A stretch of DNA of 49,997 nucleotides from an uncultured Chitinophaga sp. Its GTDB lineage: Bacteria > Bacteroidota > Bacteroidia > Chitinophagales > Chitinophagaceae. The position numbers and the translations under genes are program-made. The notes below the pieces were generated by a model that had not been told where the DNA came from, did not search any database, and worked only from the letters and a program-made list of their open reading frames with translations. The stretch covers positions 1 through 49,997 of the forward strand of contig NZ_CAMLHC010000045.1 in the NCBI RefSeq assembly GCF_946479755.1, given 5' to 3'. Shown piece by piece: positions 32,097 to 40,829 of this stretch (positions are counted from its first letter, which is position 1; each line of letters starts with the position of its first letter).

Positions 32097-35000
32097 ATGC
32101 ATTGCATGAAAACACTCAAGTTTTGCTGCACGGTCATACTGATCGTATTCACCTGCGCCTATGCAGCTGCACAAAATAGTGCATCCGTACTGTCGAAGCG
32201 GGTGTCGCTGGAAGTGACGGAAAAGCCCGTCCCCGAAATACTGGGCCTCATCGAAAAACAACTTTCCATCTCCTTCGCTTATCCCAACGAAATAGTGAAC
32301 GGAAGGGGCAGTTTCTCTTTTAAAGAAAAAAATATCCCGCTGGAAAGTGTGCTGAAAGTGCTGTTTCCTGCTAGCAGCTTCCAGATCAAAGCCATGGGCA
32401 ATCATGTGGTGATCAAACAACTGAGTAAGCCGCAAGGCGCACTGATACAGCTTAAAGGCCGTGTACTCGATAAACAGACCGGGGAAGCATTGCCCGGTGC
32501 AGTCATCACGGCAAGGGAAACCAACCAGTCAGTCGTGTCTGCGGAAGACGGCTCTTTTACACTGCCTGTTCCGCAGGGAAGTACTTACAGCGTGGCCTTC
32601 ATTGGCTACGAGACTACTGCTGCGACAGCTACCACTGCCAAAGCCGCCGACATACAACTGCCCCGCCGTATCTCGGAAATGAACACCGTCGTGGTTACTG
32701 CCCTGGGCATTGGGCGGCAGCAGCGCTCTCTCGGTTACGCCTATACGGACCTGAAAGGCGAAGAGTTCACCAAGGCAAGGGAAAACAACCCCATCGCATC
32801 GCTGAGCGGCAAAGTAGCTGGCCTGGATGTGAGTATGACTAACAGCGGCGTAGGCGCCTCCGTAAAAGTAACGCTGCGCGGCGTGAAAGTAGTCGGTGGC
32901 GATAACCAACCCCTCTATGTGATAGATGGTGTGCCGATCAACAACTCATCACCCGGACAGGCCGATAAATATGGCGGCTACGACCTTGGCGACGGTACCA
33001 GTATCATCAACCCGGATGAAATTGCGACCATGTCAGTGCTGAAAGGCGGCGCCGCTACTGCCTTGTACGGCAGCCGGGCCTCCAACGGTGTTATCCTCAT
33101 CACCACTAAAAAAGGGGGCAACAAAGGGCTGGAAGTGGAAGTCACCTCCAACGCGGTACTGGAAAAGTTACATAACAGCTACGACTTCCAGGAAGAATAT
33201 GGCATGGGGCGTACCGGGTCACTGCCCCGCGACGCGGCCACCGCGCGTACTTACTCCCAATCCAGCTGGGGCCCCCGTTTCAATCCTGACAGCCTCACCT
33301 GGCTGTGGAACGGCAAAAAAATGCCTTATGTAAAAGCAGCCAATCCCATTGATAAGTTCTTCCGTGAAGGTCTTACGCTGTCTAACTCCGTAGCATTAGC
33401 TACCGGCAACGATAAAAGCCAGCTGCGCTTTACCTACACGAACCTGCACAACAAGGATATTGTACCCACCAGTGGACTGGACCGCCACAACTTTGCGCTG
33501 AGAGGAAACTCCCAGTTAACGAATAAACTGAGCATCGACGCTAAGGTGGCTTATCTCAGCGAAAAGGTGAACAACCGCCCTGCGTTGTCTGATAACCCCA
33601 ACAACGTAGGATATGTGCTGAGCGGCATCGCTCCCAATATTTCCATCGACTGGCTGAAAGAATACAAAGACCCTATCACCGGTAATTATATCGACTGGAA
33701 CAACGACCAGTACCAGGTAAATCCCTACTGGGCGCTCAACGAACAACCCAATAACAGCAAACAGGACAGGCTGACCGGCTTTGCATTGCTCAAGTACCAG
33801 CTGACACCGTACCTGGCCATTCAGGGCCGCACCGGCACCGACTATTCGAAATTCAGCTTTCGGGAGTTCATCGAATTTTCCTCACCTTTTAATACTTCCG
33901 GTGGTATCAATATGAAAGACCGCACGCTCCGTGAAACCAACTCCGAGCTGCTGCTCACCTTCAGCAAAAAGGTGAAGGACTTTCAGATTGGCGCCAACCT
34001 CGGAACGAACCGCATGGATTATGAAGAAACTGTACTCAATACCACCGGCCGGGATATCAGCGCCAGAGGCATAAAAAGCATCAATAACTTCCAGACAAGG
34101 CTGAGCAATGAGCTCATCAACCGCAAACGGATCAACTCCGTGTATGCGGCGGTGAGCCTGTCGTATAAAGACTATCTGTACCTCGATATTACCGGCAGAA
34201 ACGACTGGTCGTCCACACTGGCGGCAGGTAATAACTCCTTCTTTTATCCATCTGTTTCCACCAGCTTCGTTTTCTCCGAGCTGCTGCCACAGAACGAGCT
34301 GCTGAACTTCGGGAAGGTACGCTTCTCTATGGCGCAGACCGGCGCAGACGCCATTGATCCTTACCAGTTAAGACTGTCATACGCCGCTAATCCGGACATC
34401 CCTACCGTCGGTGGTTATTCTATCGGTGGCGTGGCGGTGGACAGGGTGCCTTTTGAAGCCCTGAAACCCAGTATCAGCAAGTCATACGAGGCGGGCCTTA
34501 ACCTGGTGATGCTGAAAAACAGGGTCAACCTGGACGTGACCTTCTACCAGTCCAACACCCGCAACCAGGTGTTGAACGCGCCTATTTCCTCCTCCAGCGG
34601 TTACACCTCCGCCGTTATTAACTCCGGCAATGTGCAGAACAGGGGCGTGGAAGTGGCGTTGGGCCTGAAGCCTATCACCACCAAAAATTTCAGCTGGGAC
34701 ATGCATCTTACCTGGGCGCGTAACGTCAATAAGATCCTGGAGCTGAGCCCGATGGTGTCCGGCTTCTATACACAGGCGTCTGCCCGCTGGGCCAATGCTT
34801 CCATTGTGGCACAGGAAGGAGAGGAGTATGGTATTATCGTGGGCCGCAGGTTCCTGCGGGATGGCCAGGGTAATATGATACTCGACGATAAGCTGCTTCC
34901 GCGCTACGACGCCACTGATTCCCGTATTGGCGGCGGCCAGTACAAATGGATCGGCGGCCTTAACAACCGTTTCGCCTATAAGAATTTCACGCTGTCAGTG

Positions 35001-35549
35001 TTGCTGGATGTGAAACAGGGTGGCAACATTTTCTCTATGACCAATCTGCGTGCATATGCTACCGGTCGCCATAAAGGAACGCTCGATGGCCGTGAAGGCT
35101 GGGCCCAGTCTGAAAAAGAAAGAGTGGCAGCCGGTGTGGAACCCGCCAACTGGAAGCCTACCGGCGGTATTGCCGTGTCTGGCGTACAAGAAGATGGTGT
35201 AGACGGCAGTGGCAATGTAAAATACAAACAGGTGTCCGGCTATGCCAATCCGCAGGTGTACTGGGACCGCATCACCAGCAACATACCGGAAGCGTTTATC
35301 TACGATGCCTCCTTTGTGAAAATACGCCAGATCACATTGGATTACCGTCTTCCGCAAAGCGTGTTGCGTAAAACAATGATCCGTGACGTGACCGTGTCGC
35401 TGGTTGCACGCAACCCTTTTATCCTGCGCAAACATGTGCCCAATATCGACCCGCAGTCGAGCTACAACAACAGCAACGGACAAGGGTTTGAATACGGATC
35501 GCTGCCTACCCGCCGCTCCTATGGTATTAACCTGTATGCAAAATTCTAA
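32097..35549 (+). CDS. SusC/RagA TonB-linked outer membrane transporter with STN domain, second cassette
   Basis: The 1150-residue protein has a signal peptide (residues 1-25, ending AYAAAQ), an STN domain at about 35-108 (RVSLEVTEKPVPEILGLIEK), a CarboxypepD_reg domain at about 117-190, a TonB-box-like VVVTALGIGRQ at 198-208, a plug to about 330 with VLKGGAATALYGSRASNGVILITTKKGG (in part) and a beta-barrel that ends in YGINLYAKF. The STN domain marks it as the signalling type. The ATG at 32097 is used; one at 32106 gives a shorter signal and is equally possible. The SusD gene starts four bases after its stop. The substrate is unknown. Confidence 0.95.
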   Translation: MHCMKTLKFCCTVILIVFTCAYAAAQNSASVLSKRVSLEVTEKPVPEILGLIEKQLSISFAYPNEIVNGRGSFSFKEKNIPLESVLKVLFPASSFQIKAMGNHVVIKQLSKPQGALIQLKGRVLDKQTGEALPGAVITARETNQSVVSAEDGSFTLPVPQGSTYSVAFIGYETTAATATTAKAADIQLPRRISEMNTVVVTALGIGRQQRSLGYAYTDLKGEEFTKARENNPIASLSGKVAGLDVSMTNSGVGASVKVTLRGVKVVGGDNQPLYVIDGVPINNSSPGQADKYGGYDLGDGTSIINPDEIATMSVLKGGAATALYGSRASNGVILITTKKGGNKGLEVEVTSNAVLEKLHNSYDFQEEYGMGRTGSLPRDAATARTYSQSSWGPRFNPDSLTWLWNGKKMPYVKAANPIDKFFREGLTLSNSVALATGNDKSQLRFTYTNLHNKDIVPTSGLDRHNFALRGNSQLTNKLSIDAKVAYLSEKVNNRPALSDNPNNVGYVLSGIAPNISIDWLKEYKDPITGNYIDWNNDQYQVNPYWALNEQPNNSKQDRLTGFALLKYQLTPYLAIQGRTGTDYSKFSFREFIEFSSPFNTSGGINMKDRTLRETNSELLLTFSKKVKDFQIGANLGTNRMDYEETVLNTTGRDISARGIKSINNFQTRLSNELINRKRINSVYAAVSLSYKDYLYLDITGRNDWSSTLAAGNNSFFYPSVSTSFVFSELLPQNELLNFGKVRFSMAQTGADAIDPYQLRLSYAANPDIPTVGGYSIGGVAVDRVPFEALKPSISKSYEAGLNLVMLKNRVNLDVTFYQSNTRNQVLNAPISSSSGYTSAVINSGNVQNRGVEVALGLKPITTKNFSWDMHLTWARNVNKILELSPMVSGFYTQASARWANASIVAQEGEEYGIIVGRRFLRDGQGNMILDDKLLPRYDATDSRIGGGQYKWIGGLNNRFAYKNFTLSVLLDVKQGGNIFSMTNLRAYATGRHKGTLDGREGWAQSEKERVAAGVEPANWKPTGGIAVSGVQEDGVDGSGNVKYKQVSGYANPQVYWDRITSNIPEAFIYDASFVKIRQITLDYRLPQSVLRKTMIRDVTVSLVARNPFILRKHVPNIDPQSSYNNSNGQGFEYGSLPTRRSYGINLYAKF

Positions 35550-35553
35550 ATCC

Positions 35554-37086
35554 ATGAAGATGAAAAGATTTTTTCTGCCGATAATCACCGTATTGCTGCT
35601 GGGCAGTTGTACGAAAGACTTTGACACCATCAACGAAGATCCTACCAGGGGCACGACGATCGCTCCGGGACAGCAGCTGGCAGGCGCCGCTTATTTCCTC
35701 ACCGGCGGCCGGGAAGCCGGCTATCCTAACCTACACCTTTTTCAACCAATGGTGCAATATGTGGGCGGCGCCTACAGTCAGCGTGCAGGCGGCAAGTTCG
35801 TACGGGCGGATTTCGTTACGGAGCGGGTATGGGAGATATTCTATAACCGCAGCCTCAAACAGTTGCAGGATATGCTGTATCATGCGGCGAAAAATCCGGA
35901 GCATGTCAATTACGTTGCTGCCGGCCGTATCCTGAAGGTGTATATTTTTTCCATCCTGACCGACACCTATGGCGACGTGCCTTATTTCGAAGCCGGGATG
36001 GCTTTCTATAATAAGATCTATACGCCCAGGTACGATAAGCAGGAAAATATTTACAACGACCTGTTTAAAGAACTCGATGAAGCAGTGAAGCAGTTCGACG
36101 ACAGTAAAACGAAAATACAGAACGATATCGTTTACCAGGGCAACCCTGAGAAATGGAAGAAGCTGGCCAATTCCCTCCGCCTGAGACTGGGCATGCGCCT
36201 TACGAAGATCAACGAAACAAAAGCCAGGCAGGAAGTGCTGGCAGCCCTTACGGCCGGCACTTTTACCAGCGCAGATGATAACTTTAAGATGATCCATGAA
36301 GACTTCGCTTTCCCGGACCTCCGTGCAAATGGTTATGCACAGGCGCTGAGAGAAGAATCGAGTTTTAACTACGTACATGGCACAACGACTTTCGTCAGTT
36401 ACCTGAAAGCAGAAAAAGACCCTCGGCTGGCATCTTTCTTCATCAACCGCGATGGCGGCGGTAAGGATATTACCCATCTGACCAACTACCTGCCTATCGT
36501 GCCCGGTTTGTACTGGTATGATGACTGGGCCGACTTTAAAGCGGCCGATGGCACCAATATTCCGCATGGCAACAAATACTGTAAAATCAATACGCCGTTT
36601 TTTCAGCAGCAGTCGCCTTTCCTGCATCTCGGATATGCAGAAGTGGAGTTTCTGAAGGCAGAAGCTGCTGCCAGGGGCTGGTCCGGCGCCGATGCCAATC
36701 AGCATTACCAGCAAGGTATCCGTGCGGCCATGAAGCAGCTGGAGCTGTATCCCGGCATGACACCGGTGGGTACGCAACAGGTGACCGACTTCGTCAACGC
36801 ACACACGCTGACAGCCGGTAAGGAGCTGGAGCAGATCAATATGCAGAAATGGGTAGCGCTGTTCCCGAATGGCTATGAAGCCTATGCGAATATGCGCCGT
36901 ACCGGTTTCCCGGTGACGCAGCCGGTGAAAGACCCCCAGGGAGAATCCGTGACCGGCAGGGTGATGCCCCGCAGGTTGTTCTATCCGGCCTCTGAGATAT
37001 TCAACAACACCAAAAATTACCAGGAAGCTATAGACAGGCTGGGAGGAGAAAACGACTGGCTGAAAAAAGTATGGTGGGACAAATAA
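35554..37086 (+). CDS. SusD-like nutrient-binding lipoprotein, second cassette
   Basis: The 510-residue product starts at ATG 35554, four bases after susC; a long in-frame extension back to 35404 overlaps susC and is not real. The signal MKMKRFFLPIITVLLLGSC places the lipidated Cys at residue 19. The segment TKDFDTINEDPTRGTTIAPG and the later FFQQQSPFLHLGYAEVEFLKAEAAARGW (in part) are characteristic of the SusD-like family with NEDP at the start, distinct from classic RagB. It forms the surface lid of the SusC protein encoded just before and is the last gene before the terminator at 37106. Confidence 0.93.
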   Translation: MKMKRFFLPIITVLLLGSCTKDFDTINEDPTRGTTIAPGQQLAGAAYFLTGGREAGYPNLHLFQPMVQYVGGAYSQRAGGKFVRADFVTERVWEIFYNRSLKQLQDMLYHAAKNPEHVNYVAAGRILKVYIFSILTDTYGDVPYFEAGMAFYNKIYTPRYDKQENIYNDLFKELDEAVKQFDDSKTKIQNDIVYQGNPEKWKKLANSLRLRLGMRLTKINETKARQEVLAALTAGTFTSADDNFKMIHEDFAFPDLRANGYAQALREESSFNYVHGTTTFVSYLKAEKDPRLASFFINRDGGGKDITHLTNYLPIVPGLYWYDDWADFKAADGTNIPHGNKYCKINTPFFQQQSPFLHLGYAEVEFLKAEAAARGWSGADANQHYQQGIRAAMKQLELYPGMTPVGTQQVTDFVNAHTLTAGKELEQINMQKWVALFPNGYEAYANMRRTGFPVTQPVKDPQGESVTGRVMPRRLFYPASEIFNNTKNYQEAIDRLGGENDWLKKVWWDK

Positions 37087-37105
37087 CGCGTTATGACAAA
37101 AATGG

Positions 37106-37137
37106 AAAGGACGTCTCATTGGAGACGTCCTTTTTTT
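37106..37137 (+). terminator. Terminator of the second sigma/FecR/SusCD cassette
   Basis: AAAGGACGTCTC (37106-37117) pairs perfectly with GAGACGTCCTTT (37122-37133) around ATTG, followed by a T-run. It is placed between two convergent genes. Confidence 0.92.
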
Positions 37138-38020
37138 ATTTTTTATCAGCTGCGAGCTTCTTTTGATAGATGGCATTGAGCTCTGCCAGTTGTTTATCGT
37201 AATCTTCTCTGCCGGCAAAGGCCGACGGGTTGTAAGGGTCGCCGTCCTTATGTTTTTTATGCAGATCGAACTGGCTGGCATGTGCAGCCAGCCACAGGTC
37301 GAAGTTAACTTTAGGCATGGTGTCCAGCGTGTAGGCATAGTCTTTCGCGATGGCCGGATAGGCTTTTACGGCGGCAAACTTTCCGTCGATGATGATGGTG
37401 GGCATATTGGCCAGGAGTACTTTATAAGCGCGGTTATCATCTTTTACGTCGAAAATAAAGCTGCAGGAACCCATGGTATGCCCCGGATGATGCAGCATCA
37501 CCAGTTGCATGTCTCCCAGGCGGATGGTGTCTTTGTCCCGTAACACACGGTCCACTTTCACCGGCCGGAAGGTGCTGCCATATTTCCCCATTTCATAGTC
37601 TGTTTTCCCACCTGATCTGCAAACGCTCGCGTCGCCGGCATCCACCATGAAGCGGGCACCCGTTTTTTCCTGTATGGCGGCTATAGCGCCAATGTGATCG
37701 TAGTGGGCCTGCATGGTCAGCAGTATTTTGATGTCCCGGAACCGGAATCCCAGTGCTTCAATATTGTTTTTGATTGTTTTCTCCGAGGCTGCCAGGCCGG
37801 TATTGATCAGGATATTCCCGGCGGTAGTGGTGATCAGGTAACTACTCAGGTCGTAGGTGCCTACATAGTAGAGGTTCCCCGCAATGCGGAAAGGCTGCTG
37901 TGGCTTGCTCCATTCGGGATTTACCCGTGTAGGTTCTTTTACCTGCTGCGCATAGGCAGTGCTGAGCGTGCAAAGACCTGTCATCAATAAAAACAGGTTC
38001 CGGACAAACTTATGTTGCAT
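37136..38020 (-). CDS. Subclass B3 metallo-beta-lactamase, Gln/Met active-site variant
   Basis: The 294-residue secreted protein (signal peptide to about residue 24, TAYAQ) has the metallo-beta-lactamase fold of subclass B3. The first zinc motif, normally HxHxDH, reads QAHYDH (Gln104, His106, Asp108, His109), with His181 in HHPGHTMG and His247 in AAHASQF as the other ligands; Met206 in LLANMPT takes the place of a residue that is usually Ser in B3 enzymes. This Gln plus Met pair is the signature I know from GOB-type enzymes. It should hydrolyse beta-lactams including carbapenems in the periplasm, but may have reduced occupancy of the first zinc site. It is on minus next to an HxlR regulator. 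Confidence 0.88.
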   Translation of the reverse strand: MQHKFVRNLFLLMTGLCTLSTAYAQQVKEPTRVNPEWSKPQQPFRIAGNLYYVGTYDLSSYLITTTAGNILINTGLAASEKTIKNNIEALGFRFRDIKILLTMQAHYDHIGAIAAIQEKTGARFMVDAGDASVCRSGGKTDYEMGKYGSTFRPVKVDRVLRDKDTIRLGDMQLVMLHHPGHTMGSCSFIFDVKDDNRAYKVLLANMPTIIIDGKFAAVKAYPAIAKDYAYTLDTMPKVNFDLWLAAHASQFDLHKKHKDGDPYNPSAFAGREDYDKQLAELNAIYQKKLAADKK

Positions 38021-38068
38021 AAATGGGATGGGTTGTGGGAATTGAATCCCAAAAGTAACCGTTAATAA

Positions 38069-38464
38069 TCACCCCGGAAAATCTTTCATGTTTTTTCTGA
38101 AAATTTTCCCCGACTCTTTGCTGTCAGTCGCCGCCCAGTTGGCCATGGCCCAGAGTACGTCCCGCAGGGCCCTGCCGGATTTGGTAAGGCTGTAGGTGAC
38201 ATGTGGCGGCACTACCGGTTCTGCCTTGCGGTTCACCAATCCGTCTGTTTCCAGCTGCTTCAGTTGCTGGATCAACACTTTTTCTGTGATGGTGGGCACG
38301 GCTCTTTTCAATTCTCCATAGCGTTTAGGCCCGGATAACAACTGAAACAGGATAATGGGCTTCCAGTAACCGCCGATTTTTTCCATTACATAGGTAACAG
38401 GGCACTGCTGGTATGCCAGCTGTTTGTTGGCCTGTATTACAGAGCTTTCTTTAATAGCTGTCAT
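38069..38464 (-). CDS. HxlR family transcriptional regulator
   Basis: The 131-residue protein has the HxlR winged-helix domain: QCPVTYVMEKIGGYWKPIILFQLLSG (in part), then KRYGELKRAVPTITEKVLIQQLKQLETDGLV, with Cys21 at the place where redox-sensing members have their reactive cysteine. HxlR regulators often sense electrophiles or thiol stress and control a divergent oxidoreductase gene, which is the arrangement here with the NmrA-type gene at 38545 across an 80-base gap. A perfect 11-bp inverted repeat and overlapping -7 boxes lie in that gap. Confidence 0.94.
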   Translation of the reverse strand: MTAIKESSVIQANKQLAYQQCPVTYVMEKIGGYWKPIILFQLLSGPKRYGELKRAVPTITEKVLIQQLKQLETDGLVNRKAEPVVPPHVTYSLTKSGRALRDVLWAMANWAATDSKESGKIFRKNMKDFPG

Positions 38465-38465
38465 G

Positions 38466-38505
38466 GTACATACTTTAGGGTAAGTACTGGTAAAAAAGTA
38501 TGTAC
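38466..38505. promoter_or_regulatory. Operator-like inverted repeat between hxlR-type and NmrA-type genes
   Basis: GTACATACTTT (38466-38476) and AAAGTATGTAC (38495-38505) are perfect 11-bp inverted arms with an 18-base spacer. The exact centre of the repeat is also the centre of the palindrome AGTACT (38483-38488). The right arm ends at the -7 boxes. Confidence 0.85.
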
Positions 38506-38518
38506 AAATTTACCTTTG
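38505..38518. promoter_or_regulatory. Overlapping divergent -7 boxes
   Basis: On minus, TAAATTTG (complement of 38505-38512) and on plus, TACCTTTG (38511-38518) both match TAnnTTTG and share two base pairs. They would serve the HxlR and NmrA genes respectively; no good -33 element is seen for either. Confidence 0.65.
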
Positions 38519-38544
38519 TTATCACAAACAAAAAAATAACGACT

Positions 38545-39429
38545 ATGAAAATTACCATCACCGGATCATTGGGAAATGTAAGCAGGCAGTTAGCCACTAC
38601 TTTGATAAACAAAGGCCACCAGGTGACCATTATCACGCAGGATGCCAATAAAGCAGCGCAGATAGCGGCCATGGGCGGCATAGCGGCGGTCGGCTCCGTA
38701 ACAGACAGCGCATTTTTAACAACGGCCTTTACAGGTGCGGACGCCGTTTATACGATGATTCCCCCGCTGGCCGCTGCCACGGACTATTACGGGGAAGTAG
38801 CTGCCATCGCCACCGGTTACCGGGAGGCACTAACCACCGCGGGCGTGAAATATGTGGTGAATCTCAGCAGTATCGGTGCAGAACAACCTACCGGCAACGG
38901 CTTGTCGAGCGCTTTTTACCGGGTGGAAGAGATCCTGGACCAATTACCTGGTACGCATATCGTGCATCTGCGCGCCGGTATGTTCTACACCAATTTTTAC
39001 GGTAACCTGGAGATGATCTTACAGCAGCAGATCGTTGGCAATAACTTTCCGGGAGATATTCCGCTGGGACTGGTGCATCCGCATGATATTGCAGATACCG
39101 CTGCGGCGCTGCTGGCAGCACCGGCGTTTACAGGTAAATCATTCCGGTATATCACCAGCGATGAGAAAACCGGCGCTGAAATAGCGGCTGTCTTCAGCCG
39201 GTTGACAGGCCAGCCGGTTGCATGGGTACCTTTCCCCGACGAAGCCTTGCAGCAGGGCGCCATACAGAACGGTTTTTCGGCCCATATGGCTTCGCTGCTG
39301 ATGCAGGTGGGCGCCAGTATCCGGGAAGGCCGGCTGTTTGCGGCGTATGAGAAAAACAAGATGATCGCCGGCAGGAGAAAGTTTGACGCCTTTGCGGAAG
39401 AGATGCTGAAAGCAGTGGTGAACAGCTGA
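38545..39429 (+). CDS. NmrA-type NAD(P)-binding oxidoreductase
   Basis: The 294-residue protein starts at ATG 38545 with the Rossmann pattern MKITITGSLGNVSRQLATTL, a GxxGxxx variant, and continues as an atypical short-chain dehydrogenase of the NmrA/QOR2 type (MIPPLAAATDYYGEVA, LSSIGAEQPTG, FYTNFYGN). Members reduce quinones or act as NADP-redox sensors. The in-frame extension to 38500 is rejected because the promoter would be inside it. It is divergent from the HxlR gene, which probably represses it until an electrophile or quinone is present. Confidence 0.9.
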   Translation: MKITITGSLGNVSRQLATTLINKGHQVTIITQDANKAAQIAAMGGIAAVGSVTDSAFLTTAFTGADAVYTMIPPLAAATDYYGEVAAIATGYREALTTAGVKYVVNLSSIGAEQPTGNGLSSAFYRVEEILDQLPGTHIVHLRAGMFYTNFYGNLEMILQQQIVGNNFPGDIPLGLVHPHDIADTAAALLAAPAFTGKSFRYITSDEKTGAEIAAVFSRLTGQPVAWVPFPDEALQQGAIQNGFSAHMASLLMQVGASIREGRLFAAYEKNKMIAGRRKFDAFAEEMLKAVVNS

Positions 39430-39468
39430 TAGCCCGTTTTTTTATATCTTGCCTGAAAATTATTACCT

Positions 39469-39849
39469 ATGGGATTTTTTTCAGCACTGCTGGGCAATGC
39501 AGGGACCGTCAGCCAACAGGAACTGGTAAAGGACTACGGCAAACTACTGACGGACACGGAGGTGATTGAACTGGGTTTTAAGCTGTTCAGGGACACTTTT
39601 ATTTTTACGAATAAGCGGTTGATCCTGGTAGATAAACAGGGCATTACCGGCAGCAAAACAGAATATAAGAGCGTATCCTATAAGAGCATCAGCAGGTTCA
39701 GCGTGGAAACGGCCGGTACCTTTGACCTTGATGCCGAGCTGAAGATCTGGGTGAGCAGCGAAGCTACGCCCAGTATCGTAAAAACATTCAACAAATCCGT
39801 GAACGTATACGAAGTACAGAAGGTGCTGGCGCATCACGTGTTAGGATAA
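39469..39849 (+). CDS. Bacterial PH-domain protein (bPH_1)
   Basis: The 126-residue protein is one bacterial pleckstrin-homology domain: a short N-terminal helix (MGFFSALLGNAG), then strands with ELGFKLFRDTFIFTNKRLILVDKQG, YKSVSYKSISRFSVETAGTFDLDAEL (both in part) and a C-terminal helix. No signal peptide or membrane segment is seen. These PH domains form ring-like oligomers and their cellular role is not established. It is a single gene, 39 bases after the NmrA gene, followed by a strong terminator. Confidence 0.9.
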   Translation: MGFFSALLGNAGTVSQQELVKDYGKLLTDTEVIELGFKLFRDTFIFTNKRLILVDKQGITGSKTEYKSVSYKSISRFSVETAGTFDLDAELKIWVSSEATPSIVKTFNKSVNVYEVQKVLAHHVLG

Positions 39850-39868
39850 AAATGATCATCTCCCAACA

Positions 39869-39907
39869 AAAAAATCCGGCTGTTCATATCAGCCGGATTT
39901 TTTGTTT
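39869..39907 (+). terminator. Terminator after the PH-domain gene
   Basis: A 14-bp stem (39869-39882 with 39890-39903) around TTCATAT is followed by T residues to 39907. Confidence 0.9.
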
Positions 39908-40207
39908 TCACTCAAAGCTGGTGCGGAACTGGATAATTTGCCCGCTGTTTTTGGGGGATAAGGTTGTTTCATGTCCCTTATAAGCAGGGGAAGGTGTTGG
40001 CAACATGCCGGCGACTAAAAATATTTTTGGATGACTTACCTATGAAAGAGGGCACAGCTATCTGATACGTTGTACACTGTGCCAAGCAGAAAGGGGCGCT
40101 TTTTCCAGGGCGGCCTGTTTATCCTGTTATGCCCGGCGGGCTGGCAAATGCCGATAAAAAAATATAATTTGGCCGCATACCCGGCATTATATTCTTAAAA
40201 CCAGCCC
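39908..40207 (+). promoter_or_regulatory. 300-base leader of the third cassette
   Basis: No gene is seen. TATTTTTG (40022-40029) matches the -7 box with a TTG 22 bases before it (39997-39999), so a transcript may start near 40036. The leader then holds the inverted repeat GGCACAG (40051-40057) / CTGTGCC (40077-40083) and a second pair AATGCCG/CGGCATT shortly before the sigma ATG. Confidence 0.55.
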
Positions 40208-40762
40208 ATGTCAACGGAAGAAGATCATCATGACCTGCAATGGGAGCGACTGCGAAGCGGCGACAAACAGGCACTGTTTGCGCTGTATAACAGTCATTAT
40301 CCCCACCTGCTGCGCTTCGGGCTGAAATTATGCGGAAACGACGAACTGGTAAAAGACTGTATCACTCAGCTGTTTCTGCAGCTGTGGAGCAAACAGGCGC
40401 AGCTGAAGCCGGTGACCAACGTGCCGGCCTACCTGTTTACCGCCCTGAAACGGCAGCTGCTCGACCAGCTGGCGTACCAGTCACGCATGCACGATGCCAT
40501 CAGCCGGATGACAGGCAAAGAGGCTGAAAACGAATTATCTTATGAAGAGATCATCATCCGGGTGCAGCAGGACGACGAGATAAAACAACGCCTGCGTGAG
40601 GCCATGAAATCACTGACGCCCCGGCAGACGGAGCTGGTACGCCTTAAATTCTTTGAAGGCCTCAGCTACGAAGAGATCGCCGCACAGACCTCCCAAACGG
40701 TGAAAACGGCCTATAATACCATCTACGACGCCATCAAGACCCTCCGGAAAAAACTTTCCTGA
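40208..40762 (+). CDS. ECF RNA polymerase sigma factor of the third (cyanophycin-type) cassette
   Basis: The 184-residue protein has sigma region 2 (ELVKDCITQLFLQLWSKQ) and region 4 (LTPRQTELVRLKFFEGLSYEEIAAQTS). It is 67 bases before its FecR gene. By position it should drive the SusCD-cyanophycinase-isoaspartyl peptidase genes at 42037-49013. Confidence 0.95.
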   Translation: MSTEEDHHDLQWERLRSGDKQALFALYNSHYPHLLRFGLKLCGNDELVKDCITQLFLQLWSKQAQLKPVTNVPAYLFTALKRQLLDQLAYQSRMHDAISRMTGKEAENELSYEEIIIRVQQDDEIKQRLREAMKSLTPRQTELVRLKFFEGLSYEEIAAQTSQTVKTAYNTIYDAIKTLRKKLS

Positions 40763-40829
40763 AAAAATTTGCTTTTCGTCTAGGAAAAACGGCAGCTCCT
40801 GCCGTCTGTATAAAAAAAGGGTTAACTGC

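Noticed and set aside
35731..37338. A 535-residue open frame on minus across the second SusD gene and the metallo-beta-lactamase end
   Set aside because: It overlaps two well-supported genes in other frames and crosses a strong terminator; its protein has no family signature.
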